Assembly (NCBI RefSeq): GCF_042477335.2
Contig: NC_091253.1
Location: 95,184,501 to 95,248,500, forward strand
Origin: Ovis canadensis
Taxonomy: Eukaryota; Chordata; Mammalia; Artiodactyla; Bovidae
DNA length: 64,000 bases
Reading direction: 5' to 3'
The notes beneath the pieces are model-generated. The model ran no database searches, had not been told where the DNA came from, and saw only the letters and a program-made list of their open reading frames with translations. The first letter of the stretch is position 1; every line of letters starts with the position of its first letter. Below are positions 23,401-35,765 of the stretch, piece after piece. The translations under genes and the position numbers were made by a program.

Positions 23401-26400
23401 TGGATTACGGTATTGATGGGATGCTGAAGCCTTTGGATGAAGAGGGGGAAAGAAGAAGCTGCTTAACAACTTGATTAGTTCCATTTTATTTTGATGTTAA
23501 GGTGAGACTGTGTCCCTTCTTTGCATTCCAAGTCTGTAGAACTTAAGGGAAAATCGCAATGGCTTGAATGCCTTATATTCTTTTCACCCCCACCTCCTGC
23601 CCTCCTTAGCACCGTCTCCCTTATAACAAGAGTTTCATTTACCCCTTATTTGTAGGATTGATAAACCGAGCAAAATCGGTTGAGGCTTTTGGAATTGATC
23701 ATTTGTGTTTGGTTCGGTGTGACATGTTTTGAATGGGTGGTGAATTGATGGTAATGGTAGTACTTGGATGAGTGAGAGGAGCAAATGAAACATACTTTTA
23801 ATGTGGAATTAGTTGATTTTATAGTATGATTTCAACTAGGTCCAGAGGGAACAAAAATCAAGACTGTAAGGTAGATTTGCATGTTGAATTTAAACTATGG
23901 GATTTCCACCCCCCCCCCCCTTGGAATTGGTTTAAACTGAAAATAATTTTAAAATATTTAATAAACCTGTTTAATTTGAAACATGTTAATACAGTTGAGT
24001 GTGTTTAAAGATTACAGCATCAACTTTAAAAGGTTTTTAAAATGGGTAAAAGTGGGAAAAACAATTGTTGTGCTTCCTGCACATAGTCAGGATAACTATT
24101 TTCATAGGCAAATATGATCCAGTAACTAAGAGCCTAATTAAAATTTGTTTGAAGGCAGGGGGGCATGTTTCCTTGTTGACAGCAGCAGATCAATTGGGTA
24201 AGACAATAGAGTCCCATTATTTCACTTCCGTTGACTGAACATATTGACATTTCAGGTTTGCTCTTACCTCAGTGAGCATGATGAGACACTGAAATTCACA
24301 GTCCAGCTGGCCAGAGTGGCACATATATTTACTGTATGTCATTTCTGCCTGGGGTTACCTTGTCACCCAGGCAGAATGGGAATAGACAGCCTGGAATCCT
24401 TCAGAAGGATAGAGATCTTTTGCTAGTGAACTGACAGAGAACATTTTTTAGGGACATCTTTAATTTCACTTAGAATCAAGTGTAACAGATAAATATGTGA
24501 CATAGTTTTATTTGAAAATCTGAGGAGCTCCTTAGCTGTCAGTCCTTGTATTTTACATAGAGGAATACCCATTTTCAAGCTTCACCTTTACCTTCCAGAG
24601 ACATTTACATTGAATGGGTTGGTCGCATCTTTCAGATAGCTTGTGCTCAGGTGACATCCATTTTTCTCCAGTTGGGGATATTCAAGCACCTGCTAAATCT
24701 GTATCTGTTTAAAGAAATGTGTAAGTCCCCTTCAAAAAGAGGGTCTGGCTTTCCTTTTTCTGTGGGTGGAATATGAAAGCAGAATGTGTATATTTTACAT
24801 TCATTTGACTGAATAGAAGGCAGTATGGATAGATAAAAGTGTATTCTAAGCAGTGACAGAGGAAATACTCAGTATTCTACGTCTTAGTGTAATCTACCCT
24901 TTTACACATTTTCCATAGTCTTTGGATAATAAAACTAAGTTTTAGGCAGACCTTGAGTCAAAAAAATTTGAATTGTATGGAAAGTGAACATGGGAAAAAC
25001 CAGAAGGGACTTAATGTATTTTTTTAAAGTTCAGTGAAAATGTAAAACTATTATGAATATGCCTTATACCCAGCAGTTCTTGTCATCAGGTTAGGCAATT
25101 GATGCCCTTTACAACATTTTGAACAAAACTAGTCCTTTATACCATTTTCATGAAAATGTTAGGTTTCTGTTTGATCAGCAGGTGCTGTTGAGATGAAAGC
25201 CATGTGTAAATTTTCAGAAGGCCAAAAGTGTCAATTCAGAAAAGGAAAGTGATAAGAGAAAATGCAATCAGTTTTCCTGTTTTCAATTTGTGCAGGATTT
25301 GAAGAGCTGTTTTGTTAAACTGCTACATCTGCTCCAATATGAATATTGAACTACTTCCACTAAAAATAACAGCCTATAATTTGGAAGCTACTGCAGTCTT
25401 TTGTTAATGTGAGTGGGTTATTTAAAAACAAAAAAAACAAAAAAATAAAAAAATAAAAAAGACAATTTTCTATTCTGACAATCTCTTGCCTAATGTGCAT
25501 TTTCATTTGTTGGCACTTTTATCCTCAGCAGATAAATGGTATTATGCAATTAGGACCTCATCTCGTTTGACTATGAAAGAGATTTCCATAGGTGGAAATC
25601 CTTGTAATATAAAATGGTTTCACATAAAACAAAATTTATTTTAAAGTAACCTGTTTAAATGAAGTTACTTAAATTGAGAGAGTTATTCCTTACATTCTCT
25701 AATACTCCAATTTTTAACTTATTGCTGACTATTATAACAAAGTTAACACTATTCCATTGCATACTGGGCATTTTGTGATTTATTCACCTTTAATATACCT
25801 GTAAATGTAAGTTTAAATTAATCAGGGATATTTTACCTAACAGGGCTTTCAGAATAATTTTTTTCATGCTTAAATAAAATGATTAAATTATGCTTGAGTG
25901 CCTGCATACAAAAGCTTTAGCTTCTATAGTACTGCTAATCAAATAAGTTTTATGGACAGGGAAAGCACCACATTAGAGAAAAATTGGATGCATTTTACTA
26001 GTGACATTGCTAGGAAAGACATGTTTAAAAAATTACTCAATATTAATTAAAAAGAACTCTAACATGAATACCAATAATAAAAATAATACTTTATCCCTAC
26101 AGAAAGAAAATAAATGGCAATACTAGTCATACAAAACTGGACATAGAGAATTAAGGTAGAAGGAAGACCTAAAAAATTTGGATCAGGTTTAATACTGACT
26201 CCATCCACAATTGCAGTTGGGTGGACTTGTGGTATAGCAATTTGTCTAGGGTGAGGCATGATCACTGCTTTGGATCAATTAGAGGCTATATAGCTTGTAC
26301 CTTCACACTTATATTGCCAGAAACACTCACTCTTCAAAGATAAACAGAATATTTTCAAAGGATACAAGGGAAAACAGAAACTGTGACACATAGCATATTT

Positions 26401-27686
26401 GATATTAACAAATGTTTCTTCTGAAACACCAATCGAAAGAAGAGGTTTTTTGAAGAACAGCATTGTATATACTTGTGATCACATGTACAACTGAGAATAA
26501 TTCTTACAAAGAATGTAATTTCCAGTTTGAAGCCCAGCTGTGGCATGTTGTTGCTGGCATAATGTCAGAGATTTGGGTATATTCCTTGGTGGGTATATTG
26601 TCTGGTGTAGCCCCAATCACTTTGCCACTCTCAAGAAAGGTCACTGGCGTTGTGTATCAGTGAAGAAGGTTTATTTCACAGACACAGCCCCATCACTTTT
26701 TCTGTATGGCCTTCTAGTGTGTTGTTTCTGTGTTGAACCACAATCAGTGTTGAAGCCTCAGTACCTTATCTGACATGAGCAGGGAAGAGCTTCCTGTGAC
26801 TCTTTTCAGAATGTCCATACTTGATCAAGTCATGTTCAGGCTTTTATATCAGAACCGCTGAGAAAGTAATGCCCTGTGGTTGAGGTTTAAGGTGTGAGAT
26901 ATTTTTGTTTGAAAACACTTAAAACCATCAGTCTTGCTTGGAACCACTAACATTTTCACTAACTGTAAGAGACCTACTTAGGATCCCTCTGCTTTGATGG
27001 TTCTAACTGAGGTTACCTGTATAATGGAACTCGTGAAACAGGTTGGTTTTTGTGGGCTCCATTTGGCCAGGGTCCCTAAGACAAGTCTGTACTTGGGTGA
27101 ATGGGACCTCTAGGCTACAGCTCTTGTTGACTGTGGAGAGTACAGGTGGAAAGCTTTCCTGTCGTGTGTCCAACAGTCTGAACACCTCCCAGTGCCTTAT
27201 GGAACGTGATTGACTAGATGCATTCATCTTTTAAGCCGGGGCTTCGAGGCGTTCGAGAGCTGCCACCTAGTTGTTCGTCTTGGGAGAAGGTAGGGAAGCT
27301 GGCAGACGTTGGAGAGCCACCGTGAGCCTGGCACTCACCTTCACAGATGGTGTCGGTCACTGATTTTAAGTAAATGGTTAACCAGCATTTCACTTTCTTC
27401 GTTTCCAAGAGATACAGTCCATCACTCTAAAACTAGCTTTAGTTGCTCTCCTGCGTTGACCTTTTGCTCCAATTTGGAACACTGAGGTTTCCTTATGTTC
27501 CCCAAATTTAATTACCTGCTCTGGTCCCAAGGTCTAACAGAGACATATTCTCTGAATACTGGGCTTTATGTGCTCTTTAGCAGTCATGAGCTATACATCC
27601 ACTGTTTTCCTTGTTTGCCCTTGCCCCCAACCTAGGAATCAGAGTAGGCTCCCGGCTAGCAGATATCCTAGGATATGCCCAAATGA
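23401..27686 (+). other. RUNX1T1: Putative 5' intron of RUNX1T1, no exon recognised
   Basis: AT-rich sequence with an A-rich stretch at 25428-25460 and an 11-bp inverted repeat at 24343-24376 (listed separately). No ruminant SINE was seen, and small frames are unconvincing. Confidence 0.5.
24343..24376. repeat. Inverted repeat (11-bp arms, 12-base loop)
   Basis: TTCTGCCTGGG (24343-24353) and CCCAGGCAGAA (24366-24376) are exact reverse complements around a 12-base loop. The surrounding sequence does not extend the pairing. Confidence 0.9.
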
Positions 27687-27700
27687 ATGCAACTCTGTAT

Positions 27701-27921
27701 GCCCCTTCCCAGGGGGCGCTAGTGGTAAAGAACCATCTGCCAATGCAGGAGACATGAGAGATGCAGGTGCGATCCCTGGGTTGGGAAGATCCCCTGGAGG
27801 AGGACTTGGCAACCCACTCCAGTATTCTTGCCTGGAGAATCCCATGGACAGAGGAGCCTGGTGGGCTGCGGTCCATGGGATCGCAAAGAGTTGGCCACGA
27901 CTGAAGCGACTTAGCACACTT
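27701..27921 (+). mobile_element. Bov-tA SINE with target-site duplication
   Basis: Head (CCAGGGGGCGCTAGTGGTAA), B-box-like GTGCGATCCCTGGGTTGGGA, body (CTCCAGTATTCTTGCCTGGA) and tail (GCAAAGAGTTGGCCACGACT) of a Bov-tA element. It is flanked by a near-perfect duplication: ATGCAACTCTGTAT at 27687-27700 and ATGCACTCTGTAT at 27922-27934. The insertion is ruminant-specific. Confidence 0.95.
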
Positions 27922-27934
27922 ATGCACTCTGTAT

Positions 27935-30666
27935 CTCTTATCCTCCTGATGCGGGTTTTTCCATTACTAAATGCTGTTCTGTCATCAGAATGCCGCCTTC
28001 CTGCATTGTACGCGGCCTTGGGACCTCTTCTTCTGCTGGTCTCATTCAGCACTCCAGGGCCGTCTTCTGCTCCATGTTCTTAGTCCCTGTGGCTTGACCC
28101 GTCTCAGGTAGTTTGCTCACTCTACTCCATCTCCGCATCTCCCAGTTGGCTGGGTCCACTTCCTTGTCACGACTAAGAGGAGAGGGAGTCTGGACCATCT
28201 TGAACTTATAACTGGTTATGTAGCATAAAGCACTCTGTTAGGGAACGAAGGACCTCGTGTGTGTGCATTCCCCGGGACAGGCAAACTGAGGTTCCCCTTC
28301 CAGTTCAGTCACTGACTTGCTGGGTGGCATCGGGTGCACTCCAGCTTCAGGAGCAAATGATGGGCAGACGCTTCGATCACGAGGCTTCTCAGCTCTCATC
28401 TATACAGGTCTACCTAGCATATTACGAGTAGGCTTTCAGGAATTTCCCGTGGTTAAGAAAATGAAAAAACAAATCCTTATATTTTCATTTCTGAGTTGGG
28501 GGTACTACTAATCTGCATACCACTGGGAAAAATAGAATCAGGGCAGAATGTCCTCAGCTCCCCACTGTTCGTTATAAAGAAGAGGTGTGGGGAAGACGGT
28601 GCCATTTTTCTCATAGCCATCCTGGATCTCAGATGATTGTCTGAGATTTTAGTTGTTACTACAGTCCTTTCAGAGGTGAGTGATGGAGGAAAGAATCTTT
28701 CTACAGAGTGAGAAGGAACTGAAACATTTCAGGTCTTGCACAAATAAAACAGCCTGTATACTTGCCCCTCACCTCACCTAAGGTGAACTTGGTGCCTGGG
28801 GCCAGGGCTGAGGGACTGAAGGCTCACTTTAGTGCTTACCAGGCTTTTCCTGCACCCCACAGTCTCAAGGTTTGGACCCAAGTCACTGGAGATTTAGAAA
28901 ATGACCTCTTTAAACCATTTTTGGAGAGAACCTGGTAAGTAATAGCTTGTTTAAACCAACAAGGGCACCTTATCATTTTTGCCTAGAATTCAGATGTTAA
29001 GTGCAAAAGACCAAGAAGCTATCTGTTGTCTGAAGGAACAGTCTGCTGTTGCTTCTAAAAGTGATGGAGAGACCAGTGACTACCAATGACCCTGATTTTT
29101 GTACTTTGACTTAAAAAATGGACCTTGTTAAAAATTTAATGCTAATTGGTGAAGTTACTAATCGTGAACCTGGGCTGGATTTCTTTGGAATTTAGGAACT
29201 ATTACATTTTTATACTTCTGATTTGATTAAGCCCTTTGTCATCATTCAGGATGGCAGTGGAAACTTCTGCTGTTTACGAGGAAGGGCATGGAAGTTACAT
29301 GAGGTTCATGTGTCTCTAGAAACGGAAACCACAGGAACCACTGTTGCTTCATAAGTTGTAGAAAGTTTTTGCGTTGGCATTTGAAATTTGGTGGGAGGCC
29401 AAATTCAAGTTCTTTGCCATAAAAGTGAATGTCTTAAAAGTATGTATGCCGTGAACTGTTGAGACCTGACTTGACTGAATTGAATACTGCATCAGAGAAA
29501 TAATAGAGGAAATGTTACCAGGAGATGTAATGGCGGTTTGTCTAAAGATAAGCTATCCAGAGTTATGGGCCACTAATGACAGAGGAGATGTTGCCAGACC
29601 ATTGATGAGCTTCGCTGTGGCCAGCTCTGTTAGAGCTCCAGGAGAGAAAATTAGCTGATGTTAGTGTTTGGGACGTCCTTTCTGCTAGACCTTGTGGGGA
29701 GTATACCTGGGGACGTGCAGGTCGGAGATGAGAGAGGTATTAGGAAAGTAGATGATGGTACCCGCAAAGACTGGCTTAAGGGTTGTGCCAGGGCGCTAGC
29801 ATAGCAGCATTGCTGTGAGCATTTCAAATGCACATCTGACTTGGCAAGTGGAATATCAGCAATTGGGAAGTCCTCTCCTATTGAACATTGTGGTAAGCAT
29901 GGTGCAAACTGTGCTTTAAATACAAGGTCTTAGGAAGCTGGTTCCTCTACTTTGTTAAAACTAGATGGACTATACTCCTTCCCCTAACCTGAACATGCAA
30001 AAAGATGTGAGCTGTAAGACAGGTCATGAAAGACTGCTAGTTTATTTTCTGAATCTATGCATATGTTATGTACACAGTGATGAGCAAACACAGCTGGGAA
30101 GAACAGCAGATGATATTGGGACTGGAATTGTGGTGTTTATCAGACTGATATAGTAATCCTTCTTTCCTGTGAAAGTGTTCTTTTCAAGTGATGTTAGAAT
30201 TCTGTAACTTTTATCATGTGTCAGGCAAGTATTCTTTATTGCCAAACCTCTTTGCCTACCTGTCACACATTTTCATCCTCATCTCTAGCGAGGTTTATTT
30301 AGTAATGATATCCACACTTGACCTCTGATGGGAAACAAATGTGGACTTCAAATCCTTTTGTTTGAATCAGGGTAGGTTAGGTGCGTTCAGGTCTAAATGG
30401 AAAGTAAATGTGATCAGTCGCCATTGACTTATCCATGTTAAGCTTTGAGTTGGCAAGAGAAAGTGGGTGTAAAATATCAGAGAAAAACATAAATGAAAAG
30501 CAATAAAGTGAGCAACCCATTAAAGCTAATTTGACTGTCTTAAAGGCATATGTTGTTGGGGTAGCCTTGGTAATGAAACATTTTAGAATATTTGAAAGAA
30601 AATTAAGGTTTTTGCTTTTGGTTGTAAACCTGAAATAAAGTAGCAGTACTTTCCCATATACTATCA
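27935..30666 (+). other. Putative 5' intron, no exon recognised
   Basis: Unique-looking sequence of mixed composition. No frame resembles a known protein, and no RNA gene or clear transposon was identified. Confidence 0.5.
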
Positions 30667-31316
30667 TAGGATTGGGAGGTGGCACGGAGGCTGCCCAGTT
30701 CGGGTTCAGGCCCTTCCATTCATTGTCTTAGCATTGTGAAACCAGAATTTTTCTGTTCTTTATCACAAATGCTTTGTATATTAGAGACACAGAACAGGTA
30801 GTAGACCCAGTAAACCCACTCAGGACAAATCAAATAGCTACAAAAGATGAAGAGGCTTTATTATTTGCTGGTTAAATGGTATAATAAATGAGATTTAGGA
30901 GTGAATTGAAATTTTAAGTTTGTTTTAAGAGAGGTAGGAATAATCAAGGCGATGTTATTGTAATGGGGTTGTGGGCAGTTATAAAGTAAGAATGGTGATT
31001 GGAAAAGGTCTTGGGAGAGGTATGTTGGGTGGGGTGGGTAGAGGCAGAGAGAGAATAAATTAATGTGGATCCAGCAAAAAGGACCCTTGGGTGAGGCTTG
31101 GGAAATAAGCAGCAAGATCATAAATGTTTGGACTACCAGGCATTTGATTTAAGCTTTGTCTTCTCAGTAAACCAGAAGTTTAAAAAAAAACTTCTGTGTC
31201 TAGTGGGACCCCTTAGGATTGGGAGGTGGTGTGGAACCTGCCCAGATTGCTCATCTCCTTAGCACTGAGAAACCAGAATAGTTCTGTTCTTTATCACAGA
31301 TGCTCTCTATATTAGG
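30667..31316 (+). repeat. Pair of diverged direct repeats about 550 bp apart
   Basis: The segments at about 30667-30775 and 31216-31316 align over roughly 100 bases. Shared blocks include AGGATTGGGAGGTGG, CTTAGCA, GAAACCAGAAT and TTCTGTTCTTTATCACA, with small indels between them. The spacer (30776-31215) is purine-rich. This could be a local duplication or two ends of a decayed LTR-type element. No flanking coding remnant decides between them. Confidence 0.75.
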
Positions 31317-31328
31317 TTTTCCAGTTGA

Positions 31329-31575
31329 ACTTTTTTTTTTTAATTGGAGTATAATTGCTTTACAACATTGCATCAGTTTCCACTGTCCAGGGAAGTGAAT
31401 CAGCAACATGTACATGTGTCCCCTCCCACGTAGACCCCCCTCCCATCCTGGCCCCCGTCCCACTGTCTAGGTGTCACCAAGCACCCAGCTGAGGTTCCTG
31501 GGCTTCACAGCAGCTTCCTACCAGCTGTCTGTCTCACCCATGGTAGTGTACATCTGTAACTCGAACAAAGAATGC
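31329..31575 (-). mobile_element. L1 LINE 3' end, antisense
   Basis: A T run at 31330-31340 (an antisense poly-A tail) leads into AATTGGAGTATAATTGCTTT, then AGTGAATCAGCAACATGTAC, a C-rich CCCCTCCCACGTAGACCCCC, and the CACCCATGGTAGTGTACATC block. This is the antisense 3' end common to many ruminant L1 copies. It was severely 5'-truncated on insertion. Confidence 0.8.
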
Positions 31576-31929
31576 CATGGTAAAATAGACTTTAATAAAA
31601 CCAGAGCAGAAAAAATAAAAAGGCAACAGGAAATCATGGACCTAATTAAAGTTGTGTTTCTGAAGACTTGGTCTGATTCTCGTGGGCCAGATTGGGGTGG
31701 ATGGAATGAGGGAAGACCAAGGCCAGGTAGGGAACTGACTTTGCAGTAGTTTAAATGTTAGATATTTGTAGAAGAATGGCCAGAAATGGGTTTGTGGGAT
31801 AAGGAGGAATAGGCAGATGCTAGAGACATTGCAAAGAAAAATAATTAGTACTTAGATATGGCTGAAGAGGGGGAAGTGATGACAACTCAGATTCGATGTC
31901 CATTGTATTTAGCTTGCCAGAATTTGGGC
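31576..31929 (+). other. Possible old LINE-derived sequence
   Basis: Phrases such as GGGAACTGACTTTGCAGTAG within purine-rich text recall ancient L1 3' regions, but the match is too diverged for a firm call. No gene was seen. Confidence 0.3.
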
Positions 31930-32235
31930 AGTGAAGTGAAATGAAAGTCGCTCAGTCATGTCCCTTTGTGACCCCATGGACTGTACAGTCCATGGAATTC
32001 TCCAGGCCAGAATACTGAAGTCGGTAGCCTTTCCCTTCTCCAGGGGATCTTCCCAACTCAGGGATCGAACCCGGGTCTCCCACATTGCAGGCGGATTCTT
32101 TACCAGTTGAGCCACAAGGGAAGCCCAAGAATACTGGAGTGGGTAGCCTATCCATGCTCCAGGGTATCTTCCTGACCCAGGAATGGGACTGGGATCTCTG
32201 GCATTGCAGGCAGATTCTTTACAAACTGAGCTATA
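31930..32235 (-). mobile_element. Bov-tA SINE, antisense, with extra tRNA-like unit
   Basis: The plus strand reads the antisense Bov-tA: GAAAGTCGCTCAGTCATGTC, CCATGGACTGTACAGTCCAT, GATCTTCCCAACTCAGGGAT, GAGCCACAAGGGAAGCCC. It then repeats the middle and head (AGAATACTGGAGTGGGTAGC ... GCATTGCAGGCAGATTCTTT). This second partial unit makes it a composite of about 300 bp. It arose either by SINE-into-SINE insertion or as a dimeric source. Confidence 0.9.
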
Positions 32236-33520
32236 GAGTTTAAGGGACAGTTTACTTACCCTTCATAGACTCATACAGTCACAGCCTCCAGAAAGCAGCC
32301 TCAGAACCCAACTGAGTGTCTCTTGTGGTCCAGCTACTTTGGGAAATGTTAATGGGGCTGTCACTTGGCAGATTTTCCTCAAAGAGTAGTGCTTGCATGG
32401 AGGATAGATTACTGATTGGCCTGGGACTTGGCTCCCTCTGTGCTTTGGCTCGTTGCATGGATTTCGAAACTGTTTTTTGAGTGTTCTTCCATTTTGCAGG
32501 CTACCTGGTAGAATAAAATGTGATCAGGAGGGCTGGATCTGGACCTTTAGCATTCCACTGGAGCAGCCTATCTGTTTTAAGTATCTCAAGCATTAGCCTT
32601 TTGTTTAGGGAATAATTTATAAACATTTCTTTGAATTCTAGTATGTAAAGGAGAAAAAGCAGGGACCAGAGAGTAAGGAGTCAAGGAGGAGGTGATGGCA
32701 GGGCGGAGGCTGTGCTTATTATACAGCAGTGTGTCTCAGACTCTGTCCTCAGTATTCCCGGGGGATGGGAGTTTCAAGGGGGCCTTTGAACCTACCTTCA
32801 TTCATTCAGTACTCCAATCTTTGTCTGCAGATCAAATACTTTTTTCACACAGGGACATTTTCCAAATACACATTAAATTAGATGAGCAAAAATGAATTTA
32901 AATAGTACTAAAATTGATACACTCATCTTTGTGTGTTTCACAGTCAGCAGACTGTAAACAAAATACTATCGTGTGGGATCACAATCTTTTGATTTATAAT
33001 GGAGGCCTCCTATTGGAAAAGTAAAGGAATCCCTTTTATATGTTAAGGGGCAGTATTCAATTCTTGTGATTAAATTGCTCACTGTTAATTGTCCCCCCTA
33101 TTTAAATAATTTTAGTTACTGGAGGAAACAACAACAACAAAGTGTAGGACTTTCAGGGTCTGGTTCACCAATATAATATTATCTCAGGGACTTTCACCTT
33201 GCTTTGTTTAGTATTGTTTAATTTGAAAACACTGGCAGTTCTTCTTATACTTTGAACTTAAACTAAAATCAGAGTTTGTGGATAAAAGCTGTCAGAATTG
33301 AATCTTTAAGACTTTTTTCTTAAAATAATGAGACCAATTTATATATGTTAATATGAATCATTCCTGAGATATACTGTGAAATGAAAAAAAGCAGGGAGCA
33401 ATGTATATATAGTATGCTACTTTTGTACAAAAAAGGTAGTACAAAAGAAATACAAAAGCTTCCAATTGTGGGAGAAGTGTGCATATGAATCTGATAATAG
33501 TATTTGCTTTATGGGAAGAA
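32236..33520 (+). other. Putative 5' intron, no exon recognised
   Basis: AT-rich unique sequence with an ACAACAACAACAA stretch near 33127. Nothing else was recognised. Confidence 0.5.
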
Positions 33521-33828
33521 GGGGCTTCCCTGATACCTCAGTTGGTAAAGAATCCACCTGAAGTGTAGGAGACCCCGGTTTGATTCCTGGGTCTGGAAGA
33601 TCCACTGGAGAAAGGATAGGCTACCCACTCCAGTATTCTTGGGCTTCTCTTGTGGCTCAGCTGATAAAAAATCTTCCTGTAACTCGCGAGACCTAGGTTC
33701 ACTCCCTGGGTTGGGAAGATCCCCTGCAGAAGGGAAACGCTACCCACGTCAGTATTCTGGCCTGGAGAATTCCATGGACTGTATAGTTGGGGGCACAAAG
33801 AGTCGGACACGACTGAGCAGCTTGCACT
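33521..33828 (+). mobile_element. Composite (dimeric) Bov-tA SINE
   Basis: Two successive SINE heads are present: GGGGCTTCCCTGATACCTCA at about 33521 and GGGCTTCTCTTGTGGCTCAG at 33641. Both are followed by Bov-tA body sequence, and only the second has the BovB-like tail (AAAGAGTCGGACACGACTGA). It mirrors the antisense composite at 31930-32235. Confidence 0.9.
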
Positions 33829-34523
33829 GCCCTATGGGAAGAAAGTGGGGCTGAGGCATTGGTGGTTGGAAGGAGAAATTTTGTTGCATGTCTCTTGGTC
33901 TTCTGAGTGTTTTGCAGACCTCGTATCTGTTTCACTCACTGTAAAGTTAGAGACTGTAGCATCAGCTTTGGATGGATAGTTCTGGGATTCTGCCCTTCCT
34001 GGGGGAAAGATGAGGCCCTTCTCTTCTCTACTAGAAAGCAGTTAAGTGGAGAAGTGAAGAGACTCAACTCCCCAGTGCTTTGCCACTTGTTGAAACTCCT
34101 ACTCTTCATCTGGAAATAATTCTCAGCTGGATAATAATGGCGTGACCCATAATGTTGTCCAGTGGATTGCGTGAGATGATGTGCGCGGAGCACAGTACCA
34201 TTTCAGAAAGACTTGCTTGTGCTTGGCATCTGACTTGACCACTCTCAGACTGGCCACCACTCTCTTCTGGAAGCCCCCTGTAGGATCTTCCCCTCTGTGT
34301 GGCTGTTCCTTCTTAGTCACCTTCACTCAACAAATACGTAATGGAAAGTGTGGTCCTGTTTAATGCCTAGGGGATATACAGATGTTCAAGTCAGACAGTG
34401 CCCCTGATTTGCTAGCCTTCCTCACCTCAGCCTTAATTAAGACTTGTTTCTACAGGGAATCTGCTTTGTGCTCTCCTCTCTTGCTGATGAAAGTATTCAA
34501 ATTTCCATGAACTCTCTTCTTCA
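33829..34523 (+). other. Putative 5' intron, no exon recognised
   Basis: Mixed-composition unique sequence; no supported features. Confidence 0.45.
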
Positions 34524-34800
34524 AGTCAGTTCAGTTCAGTCACACAGTCCCTGTCCATCACCAACTCCCAGAGCTTGCTCAAACTCATGTCCATCCAGTC
34601 AGTGATGCCATCCAACCATTTCATCCTCTGTCCCTCCCTTCTCCTCCTGCCTTCACGCTTGCCCAGCATCAGGGTCTTTTTCAATGAGTCAGTCCTTTGC
34701 ATCAGGTGGCCAAAGTATTGGAGCTTCAGCGTCATTCCTTCCAGTGAATATTCAGGACTGGTTTCCTTTAGGAAGGACTGGTTTGATCTCCTTGAAGAAG
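34524..34800 (-). mobile_element. BovB LINE 3' fragment, antisense, with internal deletion
   Basis: Begins with antisense BovB TCAGTTCAGTTCAGTCAC. It then jumps to TCCCTGTCCATCACCAACTC, lacking the roughly 60 bases found in the copy at 76-1965, and continues collinearly to GGTTTGATCTCCTTG. The coding remnant is tiny and broken. Confidence 0.92.
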
Positions 34801-35599
34801 ATACCTTCTATCTCTTCTTCAAAGATAGAGTTTATCACATCTAACATTTTTCTGCTATCCATGTGATTCAGACTTCTCTCCTGATCTGTAAACTCCTTAA
34901 AGGTAGGAACCAGGAACAGCTGGGGATACTTTTTGATGCTTTATTAAATGTTTGGTGACAGTTCCTACCTTGAATTCCAGTTATTTACTTAATACTGTCC
35001 TCAAATATTTCATTGCTAAGACCAAAGTGAAATCTTTGTTTGCAAGATCATGTCATTTCTTTCCCAGTCCTTTCCCACCTTGGCCCCTTGTTATTGTGTT
35101 CTCTTATCATAGAATGTTCAGTTTATTGCCACCATATTTTACCTTTAAGTTTTAGCAACCAAAAAGCACTCCCATGTGTAGCAGCCCTGGGCACTCTGAA
35201 GTGCTTAAGTCACCTCTGTGTTCATAAATGCATATCTTAACCTGTTTTCTTTCTTTTTTTACCCTGTGGCTCATAATTGTACTTTGTGTAAAGGATGAGC
35301 TCCCTGAAATTATACACAGAATGTTTTACGCATGCACATATTTCTGAGCTGGAACTGTCCCTTGGGTCAGGGACCCAGCAAGGCTAAAAACCATCTTTGT
35401 GACTCCCAGCTTTCCTTCTCCCAAGCCCCGCTTTGACCCCTTAGGTGCTAGGGGCTCCTGCTGGTCCTTCCTTGGGTTGCCGTGTCTGTTTTCTGGACAA
35501 ATCTCAGGCTGAGCACTTCTCCCCCTCTCTCTCAATTTGCCAGATGTATGTGGAGGAGGAGGTCCAGTGAATGCCTTCATGGAGTGACGATCACATGTT
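34801..35599 (+). other. Putative 5' intron, no exon recognised
   Basis: Pyrimidine-rich sequence without gene features that I can support. Confidence 0.45.
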
Positions 35600-35765
35600 G
35601 CCTTATTTAATACTCACCTGCGAGTGAGCTCATTTGCAAGTCACTCCTAGAGGCTTCCTCGCTTGCCCAAGATCACCCTGCCTGAGTGGTGGGCTGAGGT
35701 CTGAACCAAGGTTTTCTGACTCCCAGGCTCCTCTGCTCTAGAGCTCACTACCGCTCTGCTGGAAG
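35600..35765 (-). mobile_element. MIR SINE, antisense
   Basis: GCTTGCCCAAGATCACCCTG, then GTGGGCTGAGGTCTGAACCA and TCTGACTCCCAGGCTCCTCT, follows the reverse complement of the MIR core and head. Confidence 0.7.

Noticed and set aside
31930..32235. tRNA-like sequences with B-box resemblance in SINEs, considered as tRNA genes
   Set aside because: They are embedded in Bov-tA SINE bodies with BovB tails and lack a complete cloverleaf; pseudo-tRNA parts of retroposons.
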